A stretch of DNA of 64,000 bases, from assembly GCA_964016985.1 (NCBI GenBank), contig OZ024821.1, positions 15,983,211 to 16,047,210 of the forward strand, written 5' to 3'. Positions 42,541 to 52,858 of this stretch are shown one piece after another (position 1 is the stretch's first letter; the number at the start of each line of letters is the position of its first letter). This DNA is from Anodontia alba. Lineage: Eukaryota; Mollusca; Bivalvia; Lucinida; Lucinidae. Position numbers and translations under genes: made by a program. Under the pieces are notes generated by a model. The model worked only from the letters and a program-made list of their open reading frames with translations, did not search any database and was not told the origin of the DNA.

Positions 42541-43935
42541 CGTGAAATACATAATTCTTAGACATAGTTGTAGTTTTGCCAATGTTTTATTCAAAAATAC
42601 TGATTTTGGACAATTGTTCAAACGATTGCAAAAGGCAGTTAGAATGCATTCATAATGAAGCCGCCAGAATCGTATCAGGTGCAACAAAACTCTGCAGCAT
42701 TGAAAAAATGCTAGCAGACCTAGGGTGGGAATCACTTCACGACAGACGACAGAAACACAAATTAGTTATTTTTTATAAAATTGTTAATAGCCTGGTCCCA
42801 GATTACCTAAGTAATCTCTTACCGCCTCTTGTACAAGAACGTACAACCTACAGTCTCAGAAACGCAAATGATATCCGGTCTATTCATGCACATACAAACC
42901 TTTTCTTCAACTCTTTTTTTCCTTCTACCATCAGAGCGTGGAACGACCTTCCAGATAATGTCAAAGAAGCCAGCACAGTTTCCTCCTTCAAATACAGACT
43001 AAATAGGGATCTAAGGGCGCCACCCAAATATTTTAATGCTGGATCTAGAATAGGACAGATACTTCAGGGCAGACTTCGCATGGAATGCAGCTCACTCAAC
43101 TCGGATCTCTTCCGTAAAAACATCGTGCCTAATCCGTCGTGTTCTTGTGGTGGATTCGAAAGTGCATTCCATTTTTTCTACACATGCCCTAAGTATGCAG
43201 ATGTCAGGAACAGATACCTATCTGATCTATTACCAACACACAATGTTCATGACTTATTATTTGGAAAAGAAAATGCACCAGATAATGATAACGAGCTCCT
43301 TTTCTTAAAAGTACAAGACTTTATTATCAAATCCAAACGGTTCGTGCAATAGCTCATAATATCACATGCTACAATTATAAGTCCCAGCTTCTAGCAAAAT
43401 TATCTATTATAATAACACCCGTTGAGTAGCACAAACTGGGATCGGTCAACATCCTTTCTTCCCTTCTTTTTTTTTTTTGTTCCTCTTTTTTTTTTTTTTT
43501 TACATAGAACATTGGCACTGTCTCTTTTCAAAGTAAAATGTCATAATGTTATGCGCACGATGTATATGTTGCTCAGAGATATGTGGTAAGAACTTGCTAT
43601 AGTTGAAGTCCTCACACTGAGACTGTCTATAATCAGTAATAACAAATTTGATTTTAATATCTTACCATATCAAAAACATATTACGAAGTGTTCTGTACCT
43701 AGTATTGTTGAAATTGCAAATGTTCTCTCTCTCTCTCCCTCTCTCCCTATCTCTCTCTCTCTCTCTCTCATTATATATAACAATATCTACCATTCACATA
43801 TGTTTTGTTCATGTTGTATGATTCAGGAAATGACATGTATAAGCTTTAAGCTTACCGTCTGATCCTGACACATTAATGTTGTGAAACTAATTTTCATGTA
43901 ATTGAAACAATAAAATATTGTTTAAACCAAAATAC
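42540..43935 (+). mobile_element. 5'-truncated LINE (CR1/jockey-like) with ORF2 C-terminus and 3' UTR
   Basis: One open frame runs from Met 42576 to the stop at 43350-43352 (258 codons). The sequence LECIHNEAARIVSGATKL then LADLGWESLHDRRQKHKL and VIFYKIVN is the block after the RT domain in many non-LTR elements. HTNLFFNSFFPSTIRAWNDL follows, then RLRMECSSLNSDLF, then a cysteine cluster CSCGGFESAFHFFYTC near the C-terminus, then FLKVQDFIIKSKRF. The RT catalytic core and endonuclease are missing, so the copy is 5'-truncated but its remaining frame is intact. About 580 bp of 3' sequence follow, with T runs at 43468-43500, a CT repeat at 43722-43770 and AATAAAATATTGTTTAAACC near 43908. No target-site duplication was found. 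The Met is not a true start. Confidence 0.88.
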
Positions 43936-43980
43936 TGATTTTCTTTTGTTGAATTCTCCCCATATACACCATAAACATAT

Positions 43981-44088
43981 CCAAGTTAGCATTCTTTATA
44001 AATCTACAGCGGGCCGTTATCGGCCCGTCAGCTACCCTGACGGGCCGATAACGGCCGGCTATAACCTTATAAAGAATGCTTACTTGGG
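43981..44088. mobile_element. W palindrome, copy 2
   Basis: CCAAGTTAGCATTCTTTATA pairs with TATAAAGAATGCTTACTTGG. The core GGGCCGTTATCGGCCCGTCA G pairs with CTGACGGGCCGATAACGGCC. The loop lies in CTACC. The core is that of W1 at 28218, the outer arms partly different. Confidence 0.78.
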
Positions 44089-44165
44089 ATGTTGTTGGGT
44101 ACTAATCAGAAGCGCCTCACAGAAGCCCTTCTGATGAATACACACAACATATGTTTGGTGGAGAA
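44089..44165. repeat. Degraded F1-like hairpin core
   Basis: TTGTTGGGTACTAATCAGAA GCGCCTC is followed by AGAAGCCCTTCTGATGAATA CACACAACATATG. It abuts W2. Confidence 0.5.
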
Positions 44166-44639
44166 ATAAGTGAATATTTATCTTAATACTCCATCTATCT
44201 ATGGTTTATTGTTTTGGTCATTATAAGTCTACATTAGTTTCGCTTCGCATTTTAATTGTTACATTTAATACGATGACATTTTATGCACCCTCCACTTTGA
44301 ACAAATTTACATTTCGAGAAGTCGACTGCCCGGGGTCGATTGTTTTAATAGTGTGGCAAGGTGTGTGACAATATGGGAAATGTCCTAAAATTAAAACAAA
44401 ATAAAACTTGTTTGATAAAATAACATATGCAAACAGTGCTGACCTATATCAGACTGCTTCTTATCAGGGTGTATACCGTTGCTTTTCCAAAAAGTATTTG
44501 TATGGAATAAGTGCATAAAAATAGAATTTAGGCAAAAATAGTATGGCACAAAGTATTTCAAATTTTAGGACATTTACCGCGCATGCCCAAAAGAGGTTTT
44601 TGACCGAGACAACCACTTGCCGTTTATTTAAGTATTTGG
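44166..44639. other. Mostly unclassified
   Basis: 44335-44350 has GGGGTCGATTGTTTTAAT, an M1-end-like word. 44430-44480 has worn T-hairpin arms (CAAACAGTGCTGACCTATAT, CTTATCAGGGTGTATACCG). Confidence 0.4.
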
Positions 44640-44752
44640 ACAGACATGTCTGATCAAACAGTATTGACATGGATGAGACACAGCAGAGCGCGGCATCTTC
44701 ATCGTTCGCTCGAGCCTGTCTGTCAGAATATGGGGGGTAAATACGGTAATTG
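44640..44752. repeat. Degraded P-family element
   Basis: TTTGGACAGACATGTCTGAT and GGTAAATACGGTA match reversed P ends; GACATGGATGAGACACAGCA with GCGGCATCTTCATCG is the worn T hairpin. Confidence 0.45.
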
Positions 44753-44779
44753 ATGTGCAACGTGGGAAAAAGGTGCTTA

Positions 44780-44980
44780 TGCCAATGGCGAACAGCGAAG
44801 GTCAAAATGAGTGTTTGCGTTGATGCAATCTGTCCTATAGACAGTTTCTGTTCGTCGACATATACTACACTTTCCATCGATTGTGTAAGCGGACAACGCA
44901 GGCCCAGATCAGCCTGCGCGATTGCGCAGGCCGATCAGGGCCTGCGTTGTACGCAAACAGCATCAGGGCCCATTTCGTGC
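44780..44980. mobile_element. H-prime double-hairpin element
   Basis: The second hairpin is excellent: CAACGCAGGCCCAGATCAGC, CTGCGCGATTGCGCAGG, CCGATCAGGGCCTGCGTTG. The first (GCGAACAGCGAAGGTCAAAA...) is degraded. The 137- and 131-codon frames that overlap here on opposite strands are artefacts. Confidence 0.6.
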
Positions 44981-45269
44981 GTTGCGCATCAATTATTCTA
45001 CAAGACCAATAATGTACTTTTGGTAAGTACATATTTTAACGCACACGTCAAAGAAATAACTAGACTTCCCATTCAAAGGCAACAGTTTCTTAAATCATTT
45101 TGTCGTCTTCTCACCACGAGAAACTCCTCCGGGAAGAAACGCTAATGAACAGCAACAAAACGCCACAAGACCTTTGGTTTAATTGCAATTATAAGCCAGA
45201 TCATCTACTCAGTACGAGAGCATCAGTGGGAGAAAATGGACCTTCCAACGTGTTTGCCCATCGAAAATA

Positions 45270-45433
45270 TTAGTCAAGATATCCCGGAAATGCCACAATC
45301 ACGAAGCACAGGCCTCCCGAGGCACAAAAAGAAGGAGTGATGAAGAACAAATAAGGACAAAACAAACGCCATATATGAAACCACAGACGCACAAAAAGAA
45401 GGACCACAACAGAGGACCCACCTTGGAACGGTC
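45270..45433 (-). repeat. R2 repeat, copy e, diverged
   Basis: On the minus strand it begins GACCGTTCCAAGGTGGGTCC and ends CGTGATTGTGGCATTTCCGG, the same two boundary motifs as R2 copies a and c. The middle (CTTTTTGTGCGTCTGTGG and following) is diverged and shorter. Confidence 0.55.
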
Positions 45434-45539
45434 AGAAGGAAAAGTACTTGGGGCGTAAATCAGATTTAAGCCTATGCATTCACACAATCTGATAAGATAC
45501 TTTCATGGCTGTTCTTTGGACAGCCAAGATTCTAAGGCT

Positions 45540-45645
45540 TATTAAGGCGCACAGCGAAGACTCAGATCAGACTGCGCAATGCGCAGTCTGATCTGAGTCT
45601 TCGTTGTGCGCACATGCCTAATGGTACATTTTCTCATGTTTAATG
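45540..45645. repeat. Single H-type hairpin
   Basis: GCACAGCGAAGACTCAGATC, AGACTGCGC pairs with GCGCAGTCTGATCTGAGTCT TCGTTGTGC, essentially perfect over about 33 bp. The H right end (CTAATGGTACATTTTCTC) follows. Confidence 0.7.
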
Positions 45646-46519
45646 CTCATATGGTAAATGTATCGAAAGCATCAATGTCAATAATGTGTAGCATCAGATA
45701 GCACGACTAAATAGATTAGGTTCTCATAAATGGAGACGGCGAATATGAGCCTAAAAAGCATGGAAAGCTCCTAAATTAACCCGGAAATAACGCTGAATGT
45801 CCGACAAATAAATTGGACTTTAGCAAACTGCGTATTGAAGTACATGTAGGATCAGCACTGTTTGCCATTGAATTAAAAGGAAAGGGGACAAGATTACACA
45901 TTCAGGGGAGGCAACTCTACAATTTTTTGACTGCCTTCTGAAAAGGGGTTTGCTTTAAAAGGAGAAAGTTTGTCCCCCCATCAGTGCAGTGTGATAAGAG
46001 CAATTGTATTTCGTCAGTTTTTAACAGTATTCAGGGAGAGTACAGATATAGGGGGCTAGTTTATTAGGGATCAGTTGCAGATATGGGGAAATACTGTAGA
46101 CGGAATTCATTTAAGGTAAGACATCTCAAGAAGTTCACAAAATCGATGAGTATTATTAATTTCTAAGATATCACGGTTCTAGGCTAACCTACATATCCTT
46201 ATATGGTCACCACCTTGAAAGTTATGAAGGTAGAGTGTGAGAGAAAGTAAGTCGTCCAATAGTATGACAGGACGTCGAGATTAGAGGGGTATAAAAACTA
46301 TCTGCACACGCGCACGTGATTTGGATTTTGACTTTGATTCGGATTTGAGTAGGAAAAAATAATAAATATGTTAGAACCTGGGTTTAAACAATTAGTGAAT
46401 TAACTTGTATGTAAATAAATGTAAACTTGTATAGTATACTTTATTATACCTACAGCACAGTAATGTTAAAACTTCTGCAGCAGCTAGTCAACTGTATGTG
46501 GTCAAGTCAAAATGTGTTG
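45646..46519. other. Mostly unclassified, G-family trace
   Basis: 45885-45985 shows G-family words (GCCTTCTGAAAAGGGGTTTG, AAAAGGAGAAAGTTTGTCCC). One T-hairpin arm lies at 45843-45870 (TGTAGGATCAGCACTGTTTG). The rest is featureless. Confidence 0.4.
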
Positions 46520-46744
46520 CATCACTAAAACATGCCTACATAATTTGACCCCTTTAAACCCCGATTTTATACAGTAAAACTGAGGTTTACAGGGGTAAAA
46601 TCACTTAACCGAGGCGGTTCTAACGAGTACCCACAATGTATGTTTTGAGCAGAAAAATGAAAAATATCAGAGTTTTTATCAGAAAATTTTCAGTTCTTGG
46701 TGATGAAACTTTCTATATATTTGAAAAGGCGTGTTTTCGTAATG
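46520..46744 (+). mobile_element. F1 foldback copy 8, hairpin left arm deleted
   Basis: CATCACTAAAACATGCC to GGCGTGTTTTCGTAATG. The L arm runs through ACAGGGGTAAAATCACTTAA and then jumps to CCGAGGCGGTTCTAACGAGT, so the left half of the central hairpin is gone. Confidence 0.82.
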
Positions 46745-47100
46745 AAGACCATTTCTTGTCTTGGCGCAAGGCTCATCTGAGCGTTTGCTTTGGTGAAATA
46801 ACATTTTTTTTATAAGGGGAATGGCTAAAACTGGTAGATATTCAGTCTTTTTAAGGGAGATAAAAGTGACTTCCAAACTGTCGTCCTGCACACCAGTCCC
46901 CTTCTAAAAATGGCTACTCTTAAAGGAAAACTTTGTTCCCAAGGGGAGAGGGCGTCGACTGTTCTGATCTTTCTGTATTCTTACGATTCAAAGTGTTTTC
47001 TCAGGGCGCCGCCGCCAATATTTACCTTAGGTATTGAGACACCGTAAGCTGTTACTGTACTTGTGCTAAAATATGAACATATCCATTTGACTAAAGTCTA
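46745..47100. repeat. G-family element, degraded
   Basis: 46850-46950 has CACACCAGTCCCCTTCTAAA, TCTTAAAGGAAAACTTTGTT and CCCAAGGGGAG in G order. It directly follows F1 copy 8. Confidence 0.5.
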
Positions 47101-47125
47101 GATAAGAGTGGGTATCAGGTCAGTA

Positions 47126-47236
47126 TTTTTCTTATTTGTCCATGAAAACATATGTTGTGGGTACTCATTAGAAGCGCCTCGGCGAGGCGCTTCTAATGAG
47201 TACCCACAACATATGCTTTCGTGGACAAATAAAAAA
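47126..47236. mobile_element. Hairpin related to the F1 core (GAAGCGCCTC type)
   Basis: CATGAAAACATATGTTGTGG, GTACTCATTAGAAGCGCCTC pairs with GAGGCGCTTCTAATGAGTAC, CCACAACATATGCTTTCGTG. It shares GTGGGTACTC and TTAGAA-CGCCTC with F1 but lacks both F1 arms and termini. Confidence 0.75.
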
Positions 47237-47319
47237 AAATATCAATTCTTTAAAAAAGCACATTAACTACAGCTACATGGGTATGCTACGTGATATGTTC
47301 AAAAGGTGTTAATGTAATG

Positions 47320-47400
47320 GCAGACAGTGCAGCTCCTGAGCAAACACAATTCTTCGGAGCATTTGGTATGGGTATACATTTGTACACTGTTTGCTCAGGC
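47320..47400. repeat. Worn T hairpin
   Basis: GGCAGACAGTGCAGCTCCTG AGC on the left, TATACATTTGTACACTGTTT GC on the right. Confidence 0.5.
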
Positions 47401-47413
47401 ATAGATGTAAAAA

Positions 47414-47603
47414 TACAGTCAACTTTCATTATCTCAAAGTCCAAGGGACCAAAATTCTTGGTTTGAGATAACAGTAGTTTGATATAAAAGGAGTTGAAAT
47501 GTAAGAACCATGTACAAAACTTAACCAATATTGCTCCTTTTTTTAGTTTGAGTTAAACAGTGGATTGAAATATCAGTGTTTGAGATAACGAGAGTCAACT
47601 GTA
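47414..47603. mobile_element. pogo/Tigger-like MITE T1, copy c
   Basis: TACAGTCAACTTTCATTATC on the left, GATAACGAGAGTCAACTGTA on the right; TA at both ends. Confidence 0.8.
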
Positions 47604-47644
47604 TTTAGGATAAATACATGTAAAGTAGTAGTCTCATGTAACAG

Positions 47645-47960
47645 TTAACCTTTAAATCGCTAATCACAACAGACTACACTTTGAAATATTTATGGGGTTT
47701 TTTTCAGAGAAAATAAGGCTTGACATTTTATGTGAATCATCTGCCTAGCCAGACGTTTTAATTGGAAAGTCAAGTCTCGTATTAACTCTGAAAAAATGAC
47801 AGTAACGATAAGAATGTCGTCTGATGAAAACTTAGTCTTTTAAATGTTTAAGCAAAACCAAAACCACTGCATTTTCTACGTTGTTGCAAAAAAACAAACA
47901 AAAAAAGTGTCAACTTAAGAATGGCGTCTGCTGCGAATTGGCTTAGCACTTTAAGGGTTA
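47645..47960. mobile_element. C-family element, large copy
   Basis: GTTAACCTTTAAATCGCTAA then TCACAACAGACTACACTTTG on the left, GGCGTCTGCTGCGAATTGGC then TTAGCACTTTAAGGGTTAA on the right. The central hairpin (CTTGACATTTTATGTGAATC, ATCTGCCTAGCCAGACG) is degraded. Confidence 0.6.
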
Positions 47961-48031
47961 AAGCTTAAACAAATATACTGGCTTTTCTAACTTGCTGCAA
48001 ATGCGTATATAGGATTCTCTACCTCTAAACT

Positions 48032-48424
48032 ATGGAAGACCTGGAGGACTTCTCACTTCATGACTTCTTACTTCTGATTTCTATTTTCCGACTTCTAACT
48101 TCCAACTTCTCTCTTCCGCCTTCTTACTTTACGACGTCTTACTTCATGACTTTTTACTTATAAATTCACGATTTTTTACTTCTGACTACATGACTTCTTA
48201 CTTCTAACTTTATGACTTCTACTTCTAACTTCTAATTTCATGACTTCTTACTTCTTACTTTAAATTCGAACTGACTTCTGGGTTCTGACTTCTAACTTAC
48301 GACTTCTAAGAAGTCGGAGGTCAGCAGTAAGAAGTCTGGAAGTTTAAAAGTTAGAAGTCAGAAGTTAGAAGCCAGAAGTTAGAAGTAAGAAGTCGTGAAG
48401 TTAGAAGTCCCTCCAGGCTTCCAT
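48032..48424. mobile_element. Second FB-like element (ACTTCTAACTTC repeats)
   Basis: 48048-48304 is built of short units such as GACTTCTTACTTCTAACTTC on this strand. From 48305 the complement begins (GAAGTCAGAAGTTAGAAG-type units). The outer ends are a 22-bp imperfect inverted repeat: ATGGAAGACCTGGAGGACTT and AAGTCCCTCCAGGCTTCCAT. The two opposed arrays are unequal (about 255 and 110 bp). The plan repeats that of 12636-15215 with an unrelated unit. Confidence 0.75.
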
Positions 48425-48507
48425 ACTAAAATCCCATCCTCAAATCAATATTATGGCAATCGTATATATTTGTCAAACAACTGTTTCCTCGCAAGCTGCG
48501 TCGCTTA

Positions 48508-48692
48508 ACCCTAAAAGCGCCAAGCAAAATTTGTAGCAGACAACATTTTGAATTATTTTTTTAATCATTTGTCAGAGAAAATCAGTCTTGGTATTTCTTT
48601 TGAGTAAAAAATCTTAACATATTTTCTTTTTAAAATAATTATATATTTCACAATGTCGCCTGCTATAGTTGTGACTGATACTTTAAGGATTA
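48508..48692. mobile_element. C-family element
   Basis: TTAACCCTAAAAGCGCCAAG then CAAAATTTGTAGCAGACAAC on the left, AATGTCGCCTGCTATAGTTG TGAC and ACTTTAAGGATTAA on the right. Confidence 0.65.
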
Positions 48693-48978
48693 ATCAGTTT
48701 TGTAAAACACCTGCCACAGGCAACCATTACTACAATTTCACAGGGTTTTCTATTTACAGATTGGAAAAATCTATCTTTCTAAAACAGTTCGTTATTGCTA
48801 GGAATTCTAAGTTTTGAAACAAAGGTGATCTCAAAATCTAACAGTGTATACGTTTAAATTTAACATTATTTGTTTACATTCAAATTTGAATCTCGAACAC
48901 TGCTTGCTTCCAAATGATGTCAATGATGTGTTGATAATTTTATCTGACTACCCTCTGCGAAAATGAATAAAAGTAAAA

Positions 48979-49014
<36 letters not shown>

Positions 49015-49180
49015 GCACAGATCATCAGATATCTTTTCGGAAATCTACTTAATTTCGTGAACTCACAGCAATAAAACTTTATTCTGTATTACTTAAAAAT
49101 GTATATCCTGTTACGTTCCTAATTTTCTTCTTTCAGATAAGATAGCAATGGCAGGTTTTAGATAAGCGGTTATTCTATAA

Positions 49181-49214
<34 letters not shown>
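48693..49214. other. Unclassified sequence with two poly-A tracts
   Basis: Poly-A at 48979-49012 and 49183-49214. Nothing else recognised. Confidence 0.5.
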
Positions 49215-49215
<1 letters not shown>

Positions 49216-49338
49216 ACCAGTGGTGAGTTCAACAACGCGAGCGCTCGATCGATTGGTACCCAGCTTGATATATTTTATAGCTAAATCAGTACCTATAAAG
49301 TGAGCGCTCGCGAGCATGCGCGATGTTGAACTCGCCTG
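49215..49338. mobile_element. Short inverted-repeat element (GTGAGTTCAACA)
   Basis: GGTGAGTTCAACAACGCGAG CGCTCG at the left and GAGCGCTCGCGAG with GCGCGATGTTGAACTCGCC at the right, around a 60-bp AT-rich centre. Only copy seen. Confidence 0.6.
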
Positions 49339-49733
49339 TATCAGACACAGTGTATTTTCACTCGAACACAAGTTCTTTTTTAATGACAGATTCTATCTGT
49401 CATTCTTCGTTGCCACGCACGGTTTTAAAGAAAGTGACTTTGACTACTATTCAATTTCGTATTTATCCGCGCACAAAAGTAGATCCAATGTCCGCGCAGG
49501 CTGATCAGTGCCTTTGTTGTTCGCTATAGCTCGTTTTTTTTCGACGAAGAAGCGTCTCACAAACTTAAATGGAGAACAGAATGATACCGGGAATTTATTA
49601 GTTTTTCATTGAATCTGTCATTTCAGGGCTATTCAGCCCTTTGATTTTCAGTTTGTTGCCACTTGATTGTTTGTTTCAAAACCCTATGCAGGGAGACCCT
49701 GCATTCTGGTACAATGAAGCAAGATTACAGAAT

Positions 49734-49850
49734 GCGTTTTGCATCAAATTACGTGCATCAAAGCGTTTTGCATCAAATTACGTGCATCAACGCGTTTTGC
49801 ATCAAATTACGTGCATCAAAACGTTTTGCATCAAATTACGTGCATCAAAG
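49734..49850 (+). repeat. 29-bp tandem repeat, four units
   Basis: Units of GCGTTTTGCATCAAATTACG TGCATCAAA start at 49734, 49763, 49792 and 49821 with single-base changes. Confidence 0.93.
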
Positions 49851-49860
49851 TTTCAGCAAA

Positions 49861-50098
49861 CTGGGGTTAGTTGTTTAAAGCACCGTTAGCTTAACGAGCT
49901 TGTTTGTGGCCACAGTAGCTACTGTTCCAGTAATTACAATATATAACTCACAGGCATTTTTGCTGAAAAAAAAATGTGCGTAGTTTTTGCAAATGCAAAA
50001 GCCACTCACATTTTTCAGCAGAAAATGTAAGCGTATATGCCATATTTAATGATCACAGTTTTAACTAACAACATCGTTAGTTTTGAACAACTGGGTCC
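49861..50098. mobile_element. Q-family MITE, copy 5, degraded
   Basis: CTGGGGTTAGTTGTTTAAAG on the left, GTTTTGAACAACTGGGTCC on the right, hairpin AAAATGTGCGTAGTTTTTGC with its imperfect complement. Confidence 0.75.
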
Positions 50099-50144
50099 TG
50101 TAGGTTGAATTGTCAAATAACAGTAAAATGGTTTCACAGAAAAT

Positions 50145-50386
50145 CATCACGAAAACATGCCTATATAGTTTTGATCCCCTTAAACCCGTTTTTAAGTAAT
50201 AAAACTGGGGTTTACAGGGGTATATGTTATTTTTCTTATTTCTGCTCAAAACATAGATTGTGGATACCTGTTAGAACCGCCTCGACGAGCAGAAATATGA
50301 AAAATATCAGTACTTTTTTTTCTGAAAATTTTCATTTTTTAGTGGTAAAATTTTCGGTATATTTGAATAGGCGTGTTTTCATAATG
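50145..50386 (+). mobile_element. F1 foldback copy 9, hairpin right arm deleted
   Basis: CATCACGAAAACATGCC to GGCGTGTTTTCATAATG. After CTGTTAGAACCGCCTCGACG the sequence jumps to AGCAGAAATATGAAAAATAT, so the right half of the central hairpin is missing. Confidence 0.82.
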
Positions 50387-50785
50387 AGGACTGACACTTC
50401 ATTAAAATTTTCTCTTACAATGCTTTCATATGAAGAGTCTCAATGAAGCCGAGACTCAGATTTTCGTTCTATAGCGTTCTTTGTTTCCAATTTCAACATT
50501 CATAGATTTTATTGTTTTTCAGATTTCAGGGCATATATGTAAAGGATTCAAGATGTCCCAATATTTATGATTATGTTATTTCTTCTTTATCTGATCAGCT
50601 CCGTCGAACAAAATGACCTGCGGCGTAAAAATGAACTCTTCTTCTTCCCGGTCGAGGTCAGGAGTCTTCTCAGACTGTAAAATTGACCTTTTGGAGGGAT
50701 GAGACAACCATCATCTTCCAAACTCTTATCTCGTTTACGGGTGACTACGACTGAGCATTACAGACTAATTAGGTGGCCTTTTCTA
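50387..50785. other. Unclassified sequence
   Basis: Nothing recognised. Confidence 0.45.
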
Positions 50786-51022
50786 TTAACCCATTTATGC
50801 CTAGCGTCCCACAAAAAGGACAATTGGCAAACAGTGAAGACTCAGATCAGACGCCGCAGAACGCGGCGTCTGATCAGGGTCTACACTGTTTGCATTGAAT
50901 ACATAATTCTTTTTTTTTCTATTAACATGGTAATAATAAAAAACTAATCAGACACTCTTTATATTGGAAGTGGACCTGTCCGAAGTGTTAAGTTTGAAGA
51001 GTCCACTCGGCATAAATGGGTA
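50786..51022. mobile_element. Y-family MITE with T hairpin, copy 2
   Basis: TTAACCCATTTATGCCTAGC at the left, TCGGCATAAATGGGTAA at the right. The T hairpin CAAACAGTGAAGACTCAGAT, CAGACGCCGC, loop, GCGGCGTCTGATCAGGGTCT, ACACTGTTTG is near the left end. Confidence 0.8.
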
Positions 51023-51034
51023 AAACATATAAGC

Positions 51035-51275
51035 CGTAACGTGAGAAAACGTACCTTCTGACATGTGCGCCCAAAGAAGACTCAAATTAGCCTGCGCATC
51101 CATATGGTCTGATCAGAGTCTTCGTTGACCACATGTCGAAACTGCATCCTTGGCTATCCAAAATGCGCCCAGTGAAGATTCTGATCAGACTGCGCGAATG
51201 CGCAATCTGATCTGAATCTTCGCTGGGCGCACATTTCCGAAAGTACGTTTTACCGCTGTTGCGACTCGTATGACA
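51035..51275. mobile_element. H-family double-hairpin element
   Basis: Left end GAAAACGTACCTTCTGACAT, right end TTCCGAAAGTACGTTTTACC. The second hairpin is clean (AAGATTCTGATCAGACTGCG, CGAATGCG, CAATCTGATCTGAATCTTCG). It directly follows Y copy 2. Confidence 0.75.
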
Positions 51276-51576
51276 TTATGACCATTTCTCATACGATATT
51301 TTGGCTGAAATGGAGGCGTATGATATTTTGTAGACAATGAACATCTCTGATTATTATACGCGTCAGATTTATAATAACCGGAGCTTGTCGAATCTTAGTG
51401 TGGAATGGCAAGGGTCAACGCAGTTAGCACATGTAATAATGTATCCGGTATGAGAATTCCCTCGCATCACGTTTACAAGTCGACGTAATCTTGACCCCCA
51501 GGTTCCCACTCTGATGCACAGTGAAAACAGAGGAATACGGTGCTATACTAGGCATTTCTCAGTATGTAGAATATGA
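51276..51576. other. Unclassified sequence
   Basis: Nothing recognised. Confidence 0.45.
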
Positions 51577-51585
51577 CGTTATTGT

Positions 51586-51894
51586 GTATTGTTTGTGTTG
51601 AGATTTTACGGCCCAGTCAACCCAATGGGTTCATGTTGAGCGCGGTCAGTTTACCTAGCCACACGTTTACTGGGCAGGCTTAGTCCTCTAAACGGTTAAC
51701 CAGTATTGTGCACATTCTTTCGCCAGGAACTGACAACTGCCCTTCTTGAATCAGCGGAAGGGAGAGAATGACCGTAGAAAATATTTCATGATCAATATCC
51801 ACGAAAGAATGTTGCCGACCTCGGCGGGGGTTGAACCCGCGACCTCCTGGTCTCCAGTCGTACGGCGCATCCAAATGAGCCACCCAGGCCGGCT
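51586..51894 (-). mobile_element. tRNA-derived SINE, copy 3 of the 16-kb family
   Basis: Very close to copy 1. The head on the minus strand is CCGGCCTGGGTGGCTCATTT and the B-box region GCGGGTTCAACCCCCGCC; the tail ends TAAAATCTCAACACAAACAA. The 9-bp repeat CGTTATTGT flanks it exactly at 51577-51585 and 51895-51903 (target-site duplication). Confidence 0.92.
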
Positions 51895-51903
51895 CGTTAT
51901 TGT

Positions 51904-52483
51904 ATAAGATGTGTAGTTAATGTACTGATTGTGCTGGGGTTTAACGACACGTTAACCCGTGTAAGTCATTTTTTGTTGTCTCCCAGAGAAAGGGAGAAAA
52001 GAGATAGAAGAGATAGCAGACCAGATGAAAGAGAGGAATAGGGAAGAAAGAAGGAAAAGAAAGAAAGTGAAGAAACAGAAGAAATAACATCCCCCCCCCT
52101 TGCCCAACTGTAAGCCAATATCAGTTGGACGCCCCAGTGGCAAAAGTTACAGGACACCTTTGCCTCACCCAACCACCCCCTTAAGATGTGTTGTATGCCT
52201 TCGTACACCATTAGTCGTGTTTATTTGTATTCATTTTATAGTATTTTGTACATGTTGGGTCTATGACGTTTTGTCCTGAAAAAAAAAATCGTTTCATTTC
52301 ATTTTGAAATTTATTATTAAGCGAACTTTCACGACTGTCTGAATTTAGTTTTTTTATTCTTTTCATCAGCCCTTTTCTTCCATTATATACAATGAACATA
52401 TATAATGAACATGTCATATAACAGACAAACACATTTTGCACAGGCGAGTTAATGTCCTTGTGATTTCTAAACCCCACCCCTAC
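51904..52483. other. Unclassified sequence with purine-rich stretch
   Basis: 51984-52085 is AG-rich (GAGAAAAGAGATAGAAGAGA and following), ending in a C run at 52090-52098. No further structure recognised. Confidence 0.45.
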
Positions 52484-52762
52484 CATTACGAAAACATACC
52501 TATTCAAATATACTGAAAATTTTACCACCAAAAATGAAAATTTTCAGATAAAAATCCAGATATTTTTTTCATTTTTCTGCTCAAAACATAGATTGTGGGT
52601 ACTCGTTAGAACCGCCTCGATGGGGCGGTTCTAACGAGTACCCACAATCTATGTTTTTGAGCAGAAATAAGAAAAATAATGTGTACCCCTGTAAACCCCA
52701 GTTTTATTGTATAAAAGTGGGATTTCAGGGGGTCAAAATTACATAGGCATGTTTTCGTGATG
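52484..52762 (-). mobile_element. F1 foldback copy 10
   Basis: Complete, R arm first: CATTACGAAAACATACC to GGCATGTTTTCGTGATG; hairpin loop TCGATGGGG. Confidence 0.9.
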
Positions 52763-52803
52763 TATTCCATTTTATTATACATGTATCATACGGTGTTGAA
52801 TTG

Positions 52804-52858
<55 letters not shown>

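Noticed and set aside
44464..45145. Overlapping 137- and 131-codon frames on opposite strands
   Set aside because: Both run through P- and H-prime repeat sequence and carry no motif.
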